This document shows, one piece after another, positions 8,837 through 17,641 of a stretch of DNA of 64,000 nucleotides. Each line of letters opens with the position of its first letter. Within the stretch, counting starts at the first letter, position 1. Under the pieces are notes generated by a model. The model was not told the DNA's origin and did not search any database. It saw only the letters and a list, made by a program, of their open reading frames with translations. Both the position numbers and the translations under genes were made by a program. Source of the stretch: JBBPYC01 sp038200275 (GTDB taxonomy: Bacteria; Pseudomonadota; Gammaproteobacteria; Burkholderiales; Burkholderiaceae_C); assembly GCA_038200275.1 (NCBI GenBank), contig JBBPYC010000055.1:1-64000 (forward strand), read 5' to 3'.

Positions 8837-9666
8837 TGCTTTTCGTTCGCGTTAGGGAAAAACAGTTGCTGGCCGTCGATCTTGTAATTCGCGATCACCT
8901 GCTGGCCGTCTTTGGAGGTGATCCAGTCGACGAATTTCTGCGCCGGTACGGCTTGCGTCTTGGGGTGCTTTTCCGGGTTCACGACCATCACACCGTACTG
9001 ATTGAACAGCCGGGGATCGCCCTCGACGAGCACCTTCAGATCGCCGCGATTCTTGAATGACAGCCAAGTGCCGCGGTCGGCCAGCACATACGCGTTTTCG
9101 GATGAAGCGATGTTGAGCGCCGGCCCCATGCCGCAGCCACACGCTTTGTAAGCGGTGTCGGATTGCGGCTCGACACCGGCTTCCTTCCAGTAGCGCAGTT
9201 CGGCCGAATGGGTGCCGCTCTTGTCACCACGTGAGATGAACGGCGCATTGGCGGCGGCAATTTTTTTCATGCCGACAACGATGTCCTTGCCGGCTGCTTG
9301 CGCGGGATCGGCCTTTGGGCCGAGCACGATGAAATCGTTGTACATCACCGGAAAGCGCTTGATCCCCCACCCGTCGGCGACGAATTTTTCTTCTGCGACT
9401 TTGTCATGCACGAACAGCACGTCGGCGTCGCCGCGGCGCGCCATGTCGAGCGCCTGGCCGGTGCCGACTGCAACCACTTTGATGTCGATGCCGGTTGCCT
9501 TTTTGAACTCGGGCAGCAGATGACCGAACAGGCCCGACTGCTCGGTCGACGTGGTCGAAGCCATGATGATGGTCTGCACCGACGCTGCCGTTGCCCCAAG
9601 CGAGACACCGACAAAAAGCACCGATGCGGCAACCGCCCGTGCAGCAAAAGATTTGGACATTTCCAT
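8833..9666 (-). CDS. tupA: Tungstate ABC transporter substrate-binding protein
   Basis: A 277-residue periplasmic protein with signal peptide (ARAVAASVLFVGVSLGATAAS) followed by the TupA hallmark TTSTEQSGLFGHLLPEFKK and the oxyanion region FISRGDKSGTHSAE. TupA proteins bind tungstate with very high affinity and discriminate against molybdate. I start at ATG 9666 because GGAGAA lies 8 nt upstream; a second ATG at 9660 is further from it. Its A overlaps the tupC stop (TGATG) and its stop overlaps the modA start, indicating translational coupling. Confidence 0.93.
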   Translation of the reverse strand: MEMSKSFAARAVAASVLFVGVSLGATAASVQTIIMASTTSTEQSGLFGHLLPEFKKATGIDIKVVAVGTGQALDMARRGDADVLFVHDKVAEEKFVADGWGIKRFPVMYNDFIVLGPKADPAQAAGKDIVVGMKKIAAANAPFISRGDKSGTHSAELRYWKEAGVEPQSDTAYKACGCGMGPALNIASSENAYVLADRGTWLSFKNRGDLKVLVEGDPRLFNQYGVMVVNPEKHPKTQAVPAQKFVDWITSKDGQQVIANYKIDGQQLFFPNANEKQ

Positions 9667-10430
9667 CACTCGAGTTCTCCTTTTACGAACAATGCAGCCT
9701 CTGGCGAGGTGCTGCGCAACACCGTCTGATCGAAAAAATCCGCCACCGCCAGATCGGCCAGCAGTCTTCCCTGCTCTAAATAGAGTACCCGAGTCGCCAG
9801 CCGCTTGACTTGACCGAGGTTGTGACTTGCAAAGACCAGCGTCATGCCGCTGGCGGCAAATTCCGCCATCAACCGCTCGACTTCGCGTTTGGCGTGCGGG
9901 TCGAGGCTGGCGGTCGGCTCGTCGAGCAGCAGCAGGTCCGGCTGCAACGACAGCGCCCGCCCCATCGCAAGCCGCTGTTGCTGCCCGATCGAGAGCGACG
10001 GTGCAAGCCGGCTGGCCAGCGTTTGCATGCCGACCCGCGCGATCGCTGCTTCCGCTTGGCTGCTGGCCTCGCGCCAGCGCATGCCGGCCAGCCAAAGGCC
10101 AAGCGTCACGTTGGCGCGCGCCGACAGCCGCAGCATGCGGGGGCGTTGAAACAGCATGGCCTGGCGCTGGCCGTGTGCACGCTCCAGCGTGCCGGCATCG
10201 AGTGCCTGCAGCCCGTGCAGCACCCGCAGCAACGTGCTTTTGCCGCTGCCGTTGGCGCCCACCAATGCGATGCGCTCGGCCGCTGCAATGCGCAGGTCGA
10301 TGGCCGCGAGTGCCTGCACCGCGCCGAAGCGCACGGTGCCCGAGCGAAGCGTCAATGCAGGACGGCTGTGCGTCGGCGCGGCCGATTCCGTGCGGGCTTT
10401 CTGCCCTGAGAACGGTGCCGAGCGGTTCAT
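9666..10430 (-). CDS. tupC: Tungstate ABC transporter ATP-binding protein
   Basis: A 254-residue ABC ATPase on the inner membrane cytosolic face powering TupB. Walker A GANGSGKST is at residues 58-66, a Q-loop at LFQRPRML, the signature LSIGQQQR at about 146-153, and Walker B LLLLDEPTA at about 167-175, with the H-loop in FASHNLGQ. I choose ATG 10430 (MNRSAPFSG) because it overlaps the tupB stop as ATGA; a longer frame begins at 10454. The signature is LSIGQ rather than LSGGQ, a tolerated variant. Confidence 0.9.
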   Translation of the reverse strand: MNRSAPFSGQKARTESAAPTHSRPALTLRSGTVRFGAVQALAAIDLRIAAAERIALVGANGSGKSTLLRVLHGLQALDAGTLERAHGQRQAMLFQRPRMLRLSARANVTLGLWLAGMRWREASSQAEAAIARVGMQTLASRLAPSLSIGQQQRLAMGRALSLQPDLLLLDEPTASLDPHAKREVERLMAEFAASGMTLVFASHNLGQVKRLATRVLYLEQGRLLADLAVADFFDQTVLRSTSPEAALFVKGELE

Positions 10431-11161
10431 CCCGCGGCAGCCGCACCGCGCCACCCTGCCGTCGATCCGCCGCCGCGCCAGCGCGCCAGCAGCGCAACCA
10501 GCGCATTCAGCACGAGCACGACGACCAATAGCAGCAGCCCGAGCGCCAGCGCAAGCGGTAGGTCACCCTTGGAGGTCTCCAGCGCAATTGCGGTCGTCAT
10601 CACGCGCGTGAAGCCGTCGATGTTGCCGCCCACGATCATCACGGCGCCCACTTCCGATACCGCGCGGCCGAACGCAGTCAACAGCACCGTGGCCAACGCA
10701 TGACGTTCGTCCCAAGCGAGCAACAGGCTGCGCAACCCGGGCCCGGCGCCGAGCGACCGCAACTGCTCGCCATGCGCGGTTTCTGCATCCTGCACCACCT
10801 GCCGTGTCAGCGCGGTGACCACGGGCAGCACCAGAACGCTCTGCGCGAGCACCATCGCCTGAAATGAAAACAGCCAGCCCAGGAACCCGAGCGGCCCGGA
10901 GCGCGACAGCAGCAAGTAGACGATCAGCCCGACCACCACCGAGGGCAGGGCGAGCAAAGTGTTCAGCAGCGCCAGCAGTGCGCTTCTTCCTGCAAAACGC
11001 GCGGTGCCAAGCCAGGCGCCGCAAATCAGCCCCAGCGTGCAGGCCAGCAAGGTCGCGCAGGCGCTGACTCCGAGCGAACGCAGCACGATCATGCGCAGGC
11101 CCGCATCGTTGTCTGCGATCAACTGCAACGCAAGCCGGATACTGTCGGCAAAACTTTCCAT
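10427..11161 (-). CDS. tupB: Tungstate ABC transporter permease
   Basis: A 244-residue inner-membrane permease with about five hydrophobic segments and the binding-protein-dependent permease EAA-like loop (EQLRSLGAGPGLRSLLL). It continues with the TupB/ModB-type motif GRAVSEVGAVMIVGGNIDGFTR. It is the first gene of the operon, and its stop overlaps the tupC start by 4 nt. The upstream 225 bp shared with divergent nnrU should hold the promoter; I see no convincing ModE-type operator in it. Confidence 0.92.
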   Translation of the reverse strand: MESFADSIRLALQLIADNDAGLRMIVLRSLGVSACATLLACTLGLICGAWLGTARFAGRSALLALLNTLLALPSVVVGLIVYLLLSRSGPLGFLGWLFSFQAMVLAQSVLVLPVVTALTRQVVQDAETAHGEQLRSLGAGPGLRSLLLAWDERHALATVLLTAFGRAVSEVGAVMIVGGNIDGFTRVMTTAIALETSKGDLPLALALGLLLLVVVLVLNALVALLARWRGGGSTAGWRGAAAAG

Positions 11162-11386
11162 CGGCAGGGATGCTAGCCGGTGCGAGAAAGCGCCGTGGCA
11201 CTACAGCCGGTCCCAATCCACCGATCGTCAAGCGCGGCGTCTGGCGGCCAGACGCAGGCGCGGATAATGAATCAATCGGTAGTGGGCAACGTCTTGTTCC
11301 CGTCGCGCCCTTTCGAAGGGGCGGCGCAATGACTTGACCCACCCCAACTGCTTACCCATTCGGGAAAAATTGGAGACCCCATTCAC

Positions 11387-11959
11387 ATGACATTGCTGAT
11401 CATCGGACTGATCGTCTTTCTGGGCCTGCATTCGGTGTCGATCGTCGCGCCGGGCTGGCGCAATGCACAGGTCGCGCGTTTCGGTGAGGGGTCGTGGAAA
11501 GGCATTTACTCCGTTGTGTCGCTGGTTGGCCTGGCGCTGCTGATCATCGGTTACGGCGCGGCGCGGCAGTCGCCCGTGGTGCTGTACGTACCGCCCACCT
11601 GGCTGCGCCACGTGAGCTTGCTGCTGATGGTGCCGGTGTTTCCACTTTTGATTGCAGCGTATGTGCCCGGCTGGATTTCGCGTACTGCAAAGCACCCGAT
11701 GCTTCTTGCCGTCAAGTTCTGGGCGTTGGCTCACTTGCTGGCGAATGGCACGCTGGCCGATGTGCTACTTTTCGGCGGCTTTCTGGCTTGGGCGGTGGCC
11801 GACCGGATCTCGATGAAGCGCCGGACGCCGCGCGACGTGCCGCACGCACCGGCCAGCCGTGCCAATGATGCGATCGTGGTGGTCGGTGGATTGGCGCTTT
11901 ATGTGTTGTTCGTCTGGCGCTTGCACCTCTGGCTCATTGGCGTATCGCCGGTTGGCTGA
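11387..11959 (+). CDS. NnrU family integral membrane protein
   Basis: A 190-residue protein with five or six predicted membrane segments and the NnrU pattern: LLIIGLIVFLGLHSVSI near the N-terminus, the RFGEGSWKGIYSVVSL loop, and the TAKHPMLLAVKFWALAHLLANG segment containing conserved His residues. NnrU was named from a nitrite/NO reduction gene in Rhodobacter; its biochemical role is unsettled. No denitrification genes are nearby. Divergent from tupB. Confidence 0.88.
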   Translation: MTLLIIGLIVFLGLHSVSIVAPGWRNAQVARFGEGSWKGIYSVVSLVGLALLIIGYGAARQSPVVLYVPPTWLRHVSLLLMVPVFPLLIAAYVPGWISRTAKHPMLLAVKFWALAHLLANGTLADVLLFGGFLAWAVADRISMKRRTPRDVPHAPASRANDAIVVVGGLALYVLFVWRLHLWLIGVSPVG

Positions 11960-11998
11960 CCAGACGCCCAACGGCTACCATGCTGCGTTTCGAGGTAT

Positions 11999-12757
11999 TT
12001 AGATACGCGCATCTTGGTCACCGAGTCGTCTACTGTCGGCCAGTTGCAACCAGACGCCGTCCTGGTTGAAGCGGACCAGATAGCCAAGGTCGTCGGCCAG
12101 ACAGGCCAACGCAGCCGCATCGATGCAGATCGGAACCGGCTGCGCTTCGGCCATGCAGGTCAAGGGCGTCGAGCTCAGCTCTTCATCGTGAGGATACAGG
12201 CACTGCAGCAGCAGGGCGTCGTGTCGATCCGGTGTGACGCGAATGCCTGTCAAGCCACCGCTCCGGTCGTGCACATAACAAAGCGCGGCCAGCAGCAGAT
12301 AGCGCAACGCGGCTTGCCGTGGCCAGCTCGACTCAGGCGAACGCCCAGCGGCCTCTGCGGTGCTGGACTGCTGCTGCAACACAGAGTCCACCTGGATCGC
12401 AACGCCTTCGAGTCCCCATAGCGGCCGCAGCAAGCCAACGCAGCGGCTTACCAATTGGGTTCGAGTAACGGGAACGTCAGCCACGCCAATTCCCCAATCG
12501 AACAGCCATCGCAAGGCGTCATTGAGCGCCCCGATCTGCTGCTCGAGAACCGCCACGCGATGCGCACAATAAGATGCGTCCGCCGGTTCGACCGTCAATT
12601 TGCGTTGCAGCAAGGACACCGTCATTTGCATCACCGAGATCGGTGACGCCACATCGTGACGCAACGCCGGCAAAGCCCTGAGCAGCACCGCATGGCGCAC
12701 ACCGGCCGCCTGCCAGCGCTCGCCGGAGGCAGTCGTATCCGGCGGCTGAGTCAACAC
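11999..12757 (-). CDS. Hypothetical protein with histidine-kinase-like H-box
   Basis: A 252-residue soluble protein. Residues about 31-53 (LRHDVASPISVMQM...) resemble the HisKA dimerisation H-box with His34 followed by Asp and a helical stretch. The remainder contains no recognisable N, G1 or G2 boxes of a HATPase domain. It may be a degenerate kinase, a histidine-phosphotransfer-like scaffold, or an unrelated helical protein. Genes on both sides are unrelated and separated by gaps, so context does not help. Function not assigned. Confidence 0.6.
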   Translation of the reverse strand: MLTQPPDTTASGERWQAAGVRHAVLLRALPALRHDVASPISVMQMTVSLLQRKLTVEPADASYCAHRVAVLEQQIGALNDALRWLFDWGIGVADVPVTRTQLVSRCVGLLRPLWGLEGVAIQVDSVLQQQSSTAEAAGRSPESSWPRQAALRYLLLAALCYVHDRSGGLTGIRVTPDRHDALLLQCLYPHDEELSSTPLTCMAEAQPVPICIDAAALACLADDLGYLVRFNQDGVWLQLADSRRLGDQDARI

Positions 12758-13066
12758 GATATCGCCCGCTCAGCCAGGCGACTACCTGAATTCGCTGCAA
12801 TCACAAAAGCCGCGCTGGGTCGCTGTCCTGCGGCTGCAACCATTGGTAAATTTGGGGATGATCTCAAAGCCATGGCCGACTTGAGCAAATTCACTGCCTG
12901 ATCAAGGCATGGCCGCGTGCAGTGCCCAGCGTGCCTGCGACAAACCCCATTGAACTGCCAACCAAGGCGCTTAAATTGCGTTGCAACCGACGGCAAATGC
13001 GCAGTCAACGTCTGCGCTGGCTGCAACACAGCGCCGATCCGGACCGCTGGAATTGCGGCTGGCGGC
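12758..13066. other. Intergenic stretch with no supported gene
   Basis: About 310 bp between the end of glmM and the start of the H-box protein gene, both on the minus strand. I see no ORF with protein-like composition, no clear terminator with a T-tract, and no tRNA. It presumably contains the promoter of the H-box gene. Confidence 0.5.
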
Positions 13067-14452
13067 TCAGTGCTGCGCCGCGTCGACCAAGCGCTGGGCA
13101 CAAGTTTGTGCCTGCATCGGATCGCGCGCTTCGACCATCACGCGCAGCAGCGGCTCAGTGCCGCTCGCACGAATCAGCACACGGCCATGATCGCCCAGTT
13201 CCGCCTCCACCGCAGATTGGGTCTCAGCCATTGCCTTGCTGGCCTGCCAGCTCTGGTCGGGTGCGAGCCGGACGTTGATCAGCGTTTGCGGATAGAGCGT
13301 GACCTCGGAGAGCAGATCGGCCAGCGACGCACGACTGCGCACGCAGGCTTGCAGCACTTGCAGCGCCGAAATCAGTCCGTCGCCGGTGGTGTGCTTGTCG
13401 AGTACGAGCAGGTGGCCCGAACCTTCCCCGCCAAGCAGCCAGCCGCGCGCGATCAGCTCTTCGAGCACGTAGCGGTCACCGACTTTTGCGCGGACCAGCG
13501 GCACCCCAAGCTGCTTCAACGCGACTTCGACTGCCATGTTGGTCATCAACGTACCGACCACGCCACGCACGGCATTGTTGCTGCGTACACCGGGCGCGGG
13601 CGGCGCCGTCTCGCCGCTGCGCGGAGAAGCCTCGCGGCCGAGCCGCTCGCGCACCAGCAGATAGAGCAATTCGTCGCCGTTGAAAAGTCGGCCAGCGCCG
13701 TCAACCAGCTGCAACCGATCCGCATCGCCGTCAAGCGCGATACCGTAATCGGCGCGTTCTGCCTTCACCGTTTGGATCAGCGCCTGCGGCTGGGTGGCGC
13801 CGACGGCGTCGTTGATGTTCAGGCCGTCTGGTGCGCATCCGATCGAGATCACTTCGGCGCCCAACTCATGGAACACCAACGGTGCGATGTTGTAGGCAGC
13901 GCCGTGCGCGGCATCCACCACGATCTTCAAACCGCGCAGCGACAGGTCGGGCGCAAACGTGCTCTTGCAAAATTCGATGTAGCGACCGCCCGCATCTTCC
14001 AGCCGGCGTGTCTTGCCCAGGGCAGCGGACTCGACCCAGACCGAAGGACTTTCCAGTTCGGCTTCGACCGCCTGTTCCCAGGCATCGTCGAGCTTGGCGC
14101 CTTGGGCGCTGAAAAATTTGATCCCGTTGTCGGCAAACGCGTTGTGGCTGGCGCTGATCACCACGCCCAAGGTGGCGCGCTGGGCCCGCGTCAGATACGC
14201 GACGCCGGGCGTCGGCAATGGCCCGAGCAGCACCACGTCAACCCCGGCCGAGTTAAAGCCCGATTCGAGCGCCGACTCAAGCATATAGCCCGAGATCCGC
14301 GTGTCTTTGCCAATCAACACGGTGGGACGTGCCTCCTGACGTTTCAGCACGCGGCCAACCGCGTTGGCAAGCCGCAGCATGAAGTCCGGCGTGATCGGTG
14401 GCCTGCCGACGGTGCCACGGATGCCGTCGGTTCCAAAATACTTGCGCGTCAT
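13067..14452 (-). CDS. glmM: Phosphoglucosamine mutase
   Basis: Converts glucosamine-6-phosphate to glucosamine-1-phosphate for UDP-GlcNAc, peptidoglycan and lipid A. It has 461 residues from ATG 14452 (MTRKYFGTDGIRG). The phosphoserine loop VISASHNAF places the catalytic Ser at position 102, as in E. coli. The Mg site DGDADR, the sugar loop GEGSGH and the phosphate-binding RASGTEPLLRVMVE are all present. A proline-rich insertion (SGETAPPAPG) makes it slightly longer than usual. It follows folP, and both are downstream of ftsH as in other Betaproteobacteria. Confidence 0.97.
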   Translation of the reverse strand: MTRKYFGTDGIRGTVGRPPITPDFMLRLANAVGRVLKRQEARPTVLIGKDTRISGYMLESALESGFNSAGVDVVLLGPLPTPGVAYLTRAQRATLGVVISASHNAFADNGIKFFSAQGAKLDDAWEQAVEAELESPSVWVESAALGKTRRLEDAGGRYIEFCKSTFAPDLSLRGLKIVVDAAHGAAYNIAPLVFHELGAEVISIGCAPDGLNINDAVGATQPQALIQTVKAERADYGIALDGDADRLQLVDGAGRLFNGDELLYLLVRERLGREASPRSGETAPPAPGVRSNNAVRGVVGTLMTNMAVEVALKQLGVPLVRAKVGDRYVLEELIARGWLLGGEGSGHLLVLDKHTTGDGLISALQVLQACVRSRASLADLLSEVTLYPQTLINVRLAPDQSWQASKAMAETQSAVEAELGDHGRVLIRASGTEPLLRVMVEARDPMQAQTCAQRLVDAAQH

Positions 14453-14520
14453 GTTCGGGGCTGCGTCCTGTCTGTCGCTGTTGCGGGGTGGATGGGTTTT
14501 TTGAAAAACGACCTGCCTGA

Positions 14521-15390
14521 TCACGGTACAGCCTCTGCCTGCATTGCGTTCCAGACGGCCAGTGCTGCCACGGTGTCGGCGACGTCGTGCACGCGCACGA
14601 TCCGTGCACCACGCTCCACCGCAAGCAGTGCGGCAGCAACGCTGGGCACCATACGGTCCTGCGGATCGAGCCCGGTTACGGCGCCTAGTGAGGATTTGGC
14701 GGACCAACCCGCAAGTATCGGCGAGCCCAACCCAAGCAGCCGATGTTGCTGCGCAAGCAACGCGTAATTTTGTGCAATCGTCTTGCCGAAGCCGATGCCC
14801 GGATCGAGCACGATGCGCACGCGCGCCACGCCGGCAACGACCACTGCATTTGCTCGCGCAGCAAGCCAGGAAGCGACTGCGTCAGGCGCATCGTCACCCG
14901 CCATTGGCACACGCTGCATCGTTGCCGGCTCACCCTGCATGTGCATCAGCACAACGCCGCATGCCGGATGGCCAGCCACTGCCTGCAACGCGCCCGGTTG
15001 GCGCAGCGCCCAAACATCGTTGATCACGTCGGCGCCGAGGTCGAGCGCATCCTGCATCAACTCGGCTTTGTAGGTATCCACTGAAATCGGCACGCCAAGC
15101 GTCAGCGCTGCGCGCAGCACCGGCAGCACGCGGTGGCGTTCAAGGTCTAGCGGGACCGGCGCACTGCCCGGCCGGGTGGATTCGCCACCGATGTCAAGCA
15201 GATCAGCGCCTTCGCGAACCAACTGCTCGCAATGTTGCAGTGCTGCAGCCGGATCATCATGCTGGCCGCCGTCGGAAAACGAGTCGGGTGTGACGTTCAC
15301 GATGCCCATCACCCTGGGCCGGCTCAGGTCGATCAGAAATCGGGTGGTTTGCCAGTGTGCGCGGGCGAGAGGCGGGTTGGTTGGGTGCAT
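14521..15390 (-). CDS. folP: Dihydropteroate synthase
   Basis: A 289-residue TIM-barrel enzyme joining p-aminobenzoate to dihydropterin pyrophosphate in folate synthesis; the sulfonamide target. Signatures GIVNVTPDSFSDGG and DIGGESTRPG lie near the N-terminus. The pterin-site segments SVDTYK, NDVWAL and the C-terminal RVHDV are intact. It lies 68 nt before glmM. It is separated from ftsH by an intrinsic terminator, so it probably has its own promoter. Confidence 0.97.
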   Translation of the reverse strand: MHPTNPPLARAHWQTTRFLIDLSRPRVMGIVNVTPDSFSDGGQHDDPAAALQHCEQLVREGADLLDIGGESTRPGSAPVPLDLERHRVLPVLRAALTLGVPISVDTYKAELMQDALDLGADVINDVWALRQPGALQAVAGHPACGVVLMHMQGEPATMQRVPMAGDDAPDAVASWLAARANAVVVAGVARVRIVLDPGIGFGKTIAQNYALLAQQHRLLGLGSPILAGWSAKSSLGAVTGLDPQDRMVPSVAAALLAVERGARIVRVHDVADTVAALAVWNAMQAEAVP

Positions 15391-15435
15391 TGGTCATTAC
15401 CGCCTTGGGCGCCTACCCAAAGCGGGTAAGGCGCA

Positions 15436-15458
15436 GGAAAAAGGGGCCGAAGCCCCTT
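15436..15458 (-). terminator. Intrinsic terminator after ftsH
   Basis: On the minus strand: AAGGGGC, the stable tetraloop TTCG, GCCCCTT, then a further run of T. The stem is 15441-15447 with 15452-15458. It lies about 50 nt beyond the ftsH stop and before folP. Confidence 0.8.
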
Positions 15459-15507
15459 GATCCTATCGATCCTTGCACTGGTGCAGCAACGCCGTGCTAC
15501 CGCTCGT

Positions 15508-17436
15508 TCAGGCTCCTTTGGGCGCCGGATCGGTCGTCACCGCAGGCGTGCTGCCACTGGTCGGCGGCGTGCCGCCCGAAGCTGGCGGTACCCGCGGCAC
15601 CCAGTCTTTCGGCGCACGCGGCTCGCGGCCAGCCATGATGTCGTCAAGCTGCTCTACGTCGATGGTCTCCCATTCGAGCAGCGCACGCACCATCGCATGC
15701 ATCTTGTCGCTGTTGTCTTCAATCAGCTTGCGCCCGAGGTTGTATTGCTCGTCGATGATCTTGCGGACCTCGCCGTCCACCTTTTGCATGGTGGCTTCGC
15801 TCATGTTGGTGGTTTTCGTCACCGAGCGGCCGAGGAACACTTCGCCTTCGTTTTCCGCATAGACCATCGGGCCCAACGCATCGGTCATGCCGTAGCGCAT
15901 CACCATGTCGCGTGCCAGTTGCGTAGCACGCTCGAAGTCGTTCGAGGCGCCGGTGGTCATCTGTTTCATGAACACCTCTTCGGCGATGCGGCCACCGAAC
16001 AGCATGCTGATCTGGCTCAGCATGTAGTCCTTGTCGTAGCTGTAGCGGTCTTGCGCCGGCAGGCTCATCGTGACGCCAAGCGCACGGCCACGCGGGATGA
16101 TCGTGACCTTGTGGACTGGGTCGCACTTGGGCAGCAGCCGGCCCAGCAGCGCGTGGCCAGACTCGTGATACGCCGTGTTGCGGCGCTCTTCTTCCGGCAT
16201 CACCATGCTGCGGCGCTCCGGACCCATCAAGATCTTGTCCTTGGCTTTCTCGAAGTCCTGCATCTCGACCACACGCGCATTGCGGCGTGCGGCCATCAGC
16301 GCGGCTTCGTTGCAGAGGTTGGCCAGGTCGGCGCCACTCATGCCGGGCGTGCCGCGCGCGATGATGGACGCGTTCACGTCCTGACCGAGCGGGACCTTGC
16401 GCATGTGCACATTCAGGATCTGCTCTCGGCCGCGGATGTCGGGCAGCGTCACATAGACCTGCCGGTCAAAGCGGCCTGGGCGCAACAGAGCCGCGTCCAG
16501 GATATCCGGGCGGTTCGTGGCAGCCACCACGATCACGCCGACGTTCGTCTCGAAACCGTCCATCTCGACCAGCATCTGGTTCAGCGTCTGCTCGCGCTCG
16601 TCGTTGCCGCCGCCCAAGCCGGCGCCGCGCTGCCGACCCACTGCATCGATCTCGTCGATGAAGATGATGCAAGGCGCATTCTTCTTCGCGTTGTCGAACA
16701 TGTCACGCACACGCGCCGCACCAACACCCACGAACATCTCGACAAAGTCGGAGCCGGAAATGCTGAAAAACGGCACCTTGGCTTCACCTGCAATGCCTTT
16801 GGCCAACAACGTCTTGCCGGTGCCCGGGGGGCCGACCAGCAACAAGCCACGCGGAATACGACCACCAAGCTTCTGAAACTTCTGCGGGTCCTTCAGGAAA
16901 TCGACGACCTCCTTGACCTCCTCCTTCGCTTCATCGCAACCTGCCACATCGGCGAAGGTGATCTGGTTCGTACTCTCGTCGAGCATGCGCGCCTTGCTCT
17001 TGCCGAAGCTGAACGCACCGCCCTTGCCGCCGCCCTGCATTTGCCGCATGAAATAGACCCAGACGCCGATCAACAGCAGCATTGGGCCCCAGCTGACCAG
17101 CAAGGTCATCAACAGCGACCCTTCTTCGCGCGGCTTCACATCGAACTTCACGTCGTTGCCGATCAGGTCGCCAACCAGCCCGCGGTCCAGATAGGTCGCT
17201 GTGGTGCGGATGCGGCGGTCATCGGTTGTGACGGCCACGATCTCAGTGCCCCCTTGGCCTTCCTGGATCGTTGCAGTCTTGATGCGGCGAGCACGCACGT
17301 CATCGAGAAAATCCGAATAAGCAACATATCCGGCGCTGCCGGCGGTGCGTGTGTCGAACTGCTTGAAAACCGTGAACAGCACCATTGCGATCACGAGCCA
17401 AACGGCGACTTTGGAAAACCACTGGTTGTTATTCAA
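15508..17436 (-). CDS. ftsH: ATP-dependent zinc metalloprotease FtsH
   Basis: Membrane-bound AAA+ protease of 642 residues that degrades damaged membrane proteins and regulators such as LpxC and sigma-32. Transmembrane segments at about 9-25 and 108-128 flank a periplasmic domain. Walker A GPPGTGKT is at 202-209, Walker B IIFIDEID at about 257-264, and the second region of homology around RPGRFDRQ. The zinc motif HESGH is at 424-428. The C-terminal tail is Pro/Thr-rich. It lies downstream of rlmE, an arrangement conserved from E. coli. A possible heat-shock promoter precedes it. Confidence 0.98.
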   Translation of the reverse strand: MNNNQWFSKVAVWLVIAMVLFTVFKQFDTRTAGSAGYVAYSDFLDDVRARRIKTATIQEGQGGTEIVAVTTDDRRIRTTATYLDRGLVGDLIGNDVKFDVKPREEGSLLMTLLVSWGPMLLLIGVWVYFMRQMQGGGKGGAFSFGKSKARMLDESTNQITFADVAGCDEAKEEVKEVVDFLKDPQKFQKLGGRIPRGLLLVGPPGTGKTLLAKGIAGEAKVPFFSISGSDFVEMFVGVGAARVRDMFDNAKKNAPCIIFIDEIDAVGRQRGAGLGGGNDEREQTLNQMLVEMDGFETNVGVIVVAATNRPDILDAALLRPGRFDRQVYVTLPDIRGREQILNVHMRKVPLGQDVNASIIARGTPGMSGADLANLCNEAALMAARRNARVVEMQDFEKAKDKILMGPERRSMVMPEEERRNTAYHESGHALLGRLLPKCDPVHKVTIIPRGRALGVTMSLPAQDRYSYDKDYMLSQISMLFGGRIAEEVFMKQMTTGASNDFERATQLARDMVMRYGMTDALGPMVYAENEGEVFLGRSVTKTTNMSEATMQKVDGEVRKIIDEQYNLGRKLIEDNSDKMHAMVRALLEWETIDVEQLDDIMAGREPRAPKDWVPRVPPASGGTPPTSGSTPAVTTDPAPKGA

Positions 17437-17563
17437 GCCGACTCCGAGAAAAAGAAAATCATGCGTGCGAGAAAAAACCGATTCGAGAGTTTGTAAGAAG
17501 CCTCATGGCTGACCATTGAACGTGTTTCAGTCCATTTCGCTCACTGGGAATGGTTATCGCCCA

Positions 17564-17590
17564 GTTGGGAACGATTCTATGGGTTTCAAC
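17564..17590 (-). promoter_or_regulatory. Candidate sigma-32 (heat shock) promoter upstream of ftsH
   Basis: On the minus strand GTTGAAA (17584-17590) is followed after 14 nt by CCCAAC (17564-17569). This resembles the sigma-32 pattern CTTGAAA-N13-15-CCCCAT. It lies about 128 nt before the ftsH start, between rlmE and ftsH. ftsH is heat-shock controlled in E. coli. Inferred by eye. Confidence 0.35.
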
Positions 17591-17641
17591 CTGTGCGGCC
17601 CTATCGGTCGCCCCCGGCACCCACGGTGCCCACACGGGCAT

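Noticed and set aside
8833..10506. A fused 557-residue frame ending in TupA
   Set aside because: The first half is the wrong frame of tupC; a ribosome-binding site and homology start TupA at 9666.
12917..14767. 616-codon plus-strand frame over glmM
   Set aside because: Antisense shadow; the minus strand encodes a perfect GlmM.
15457..17496. 679-codon plus-strand frame over ftsH
   Set aside because: Antisense shadow; the product has no recognisable features while FtsH is complete.
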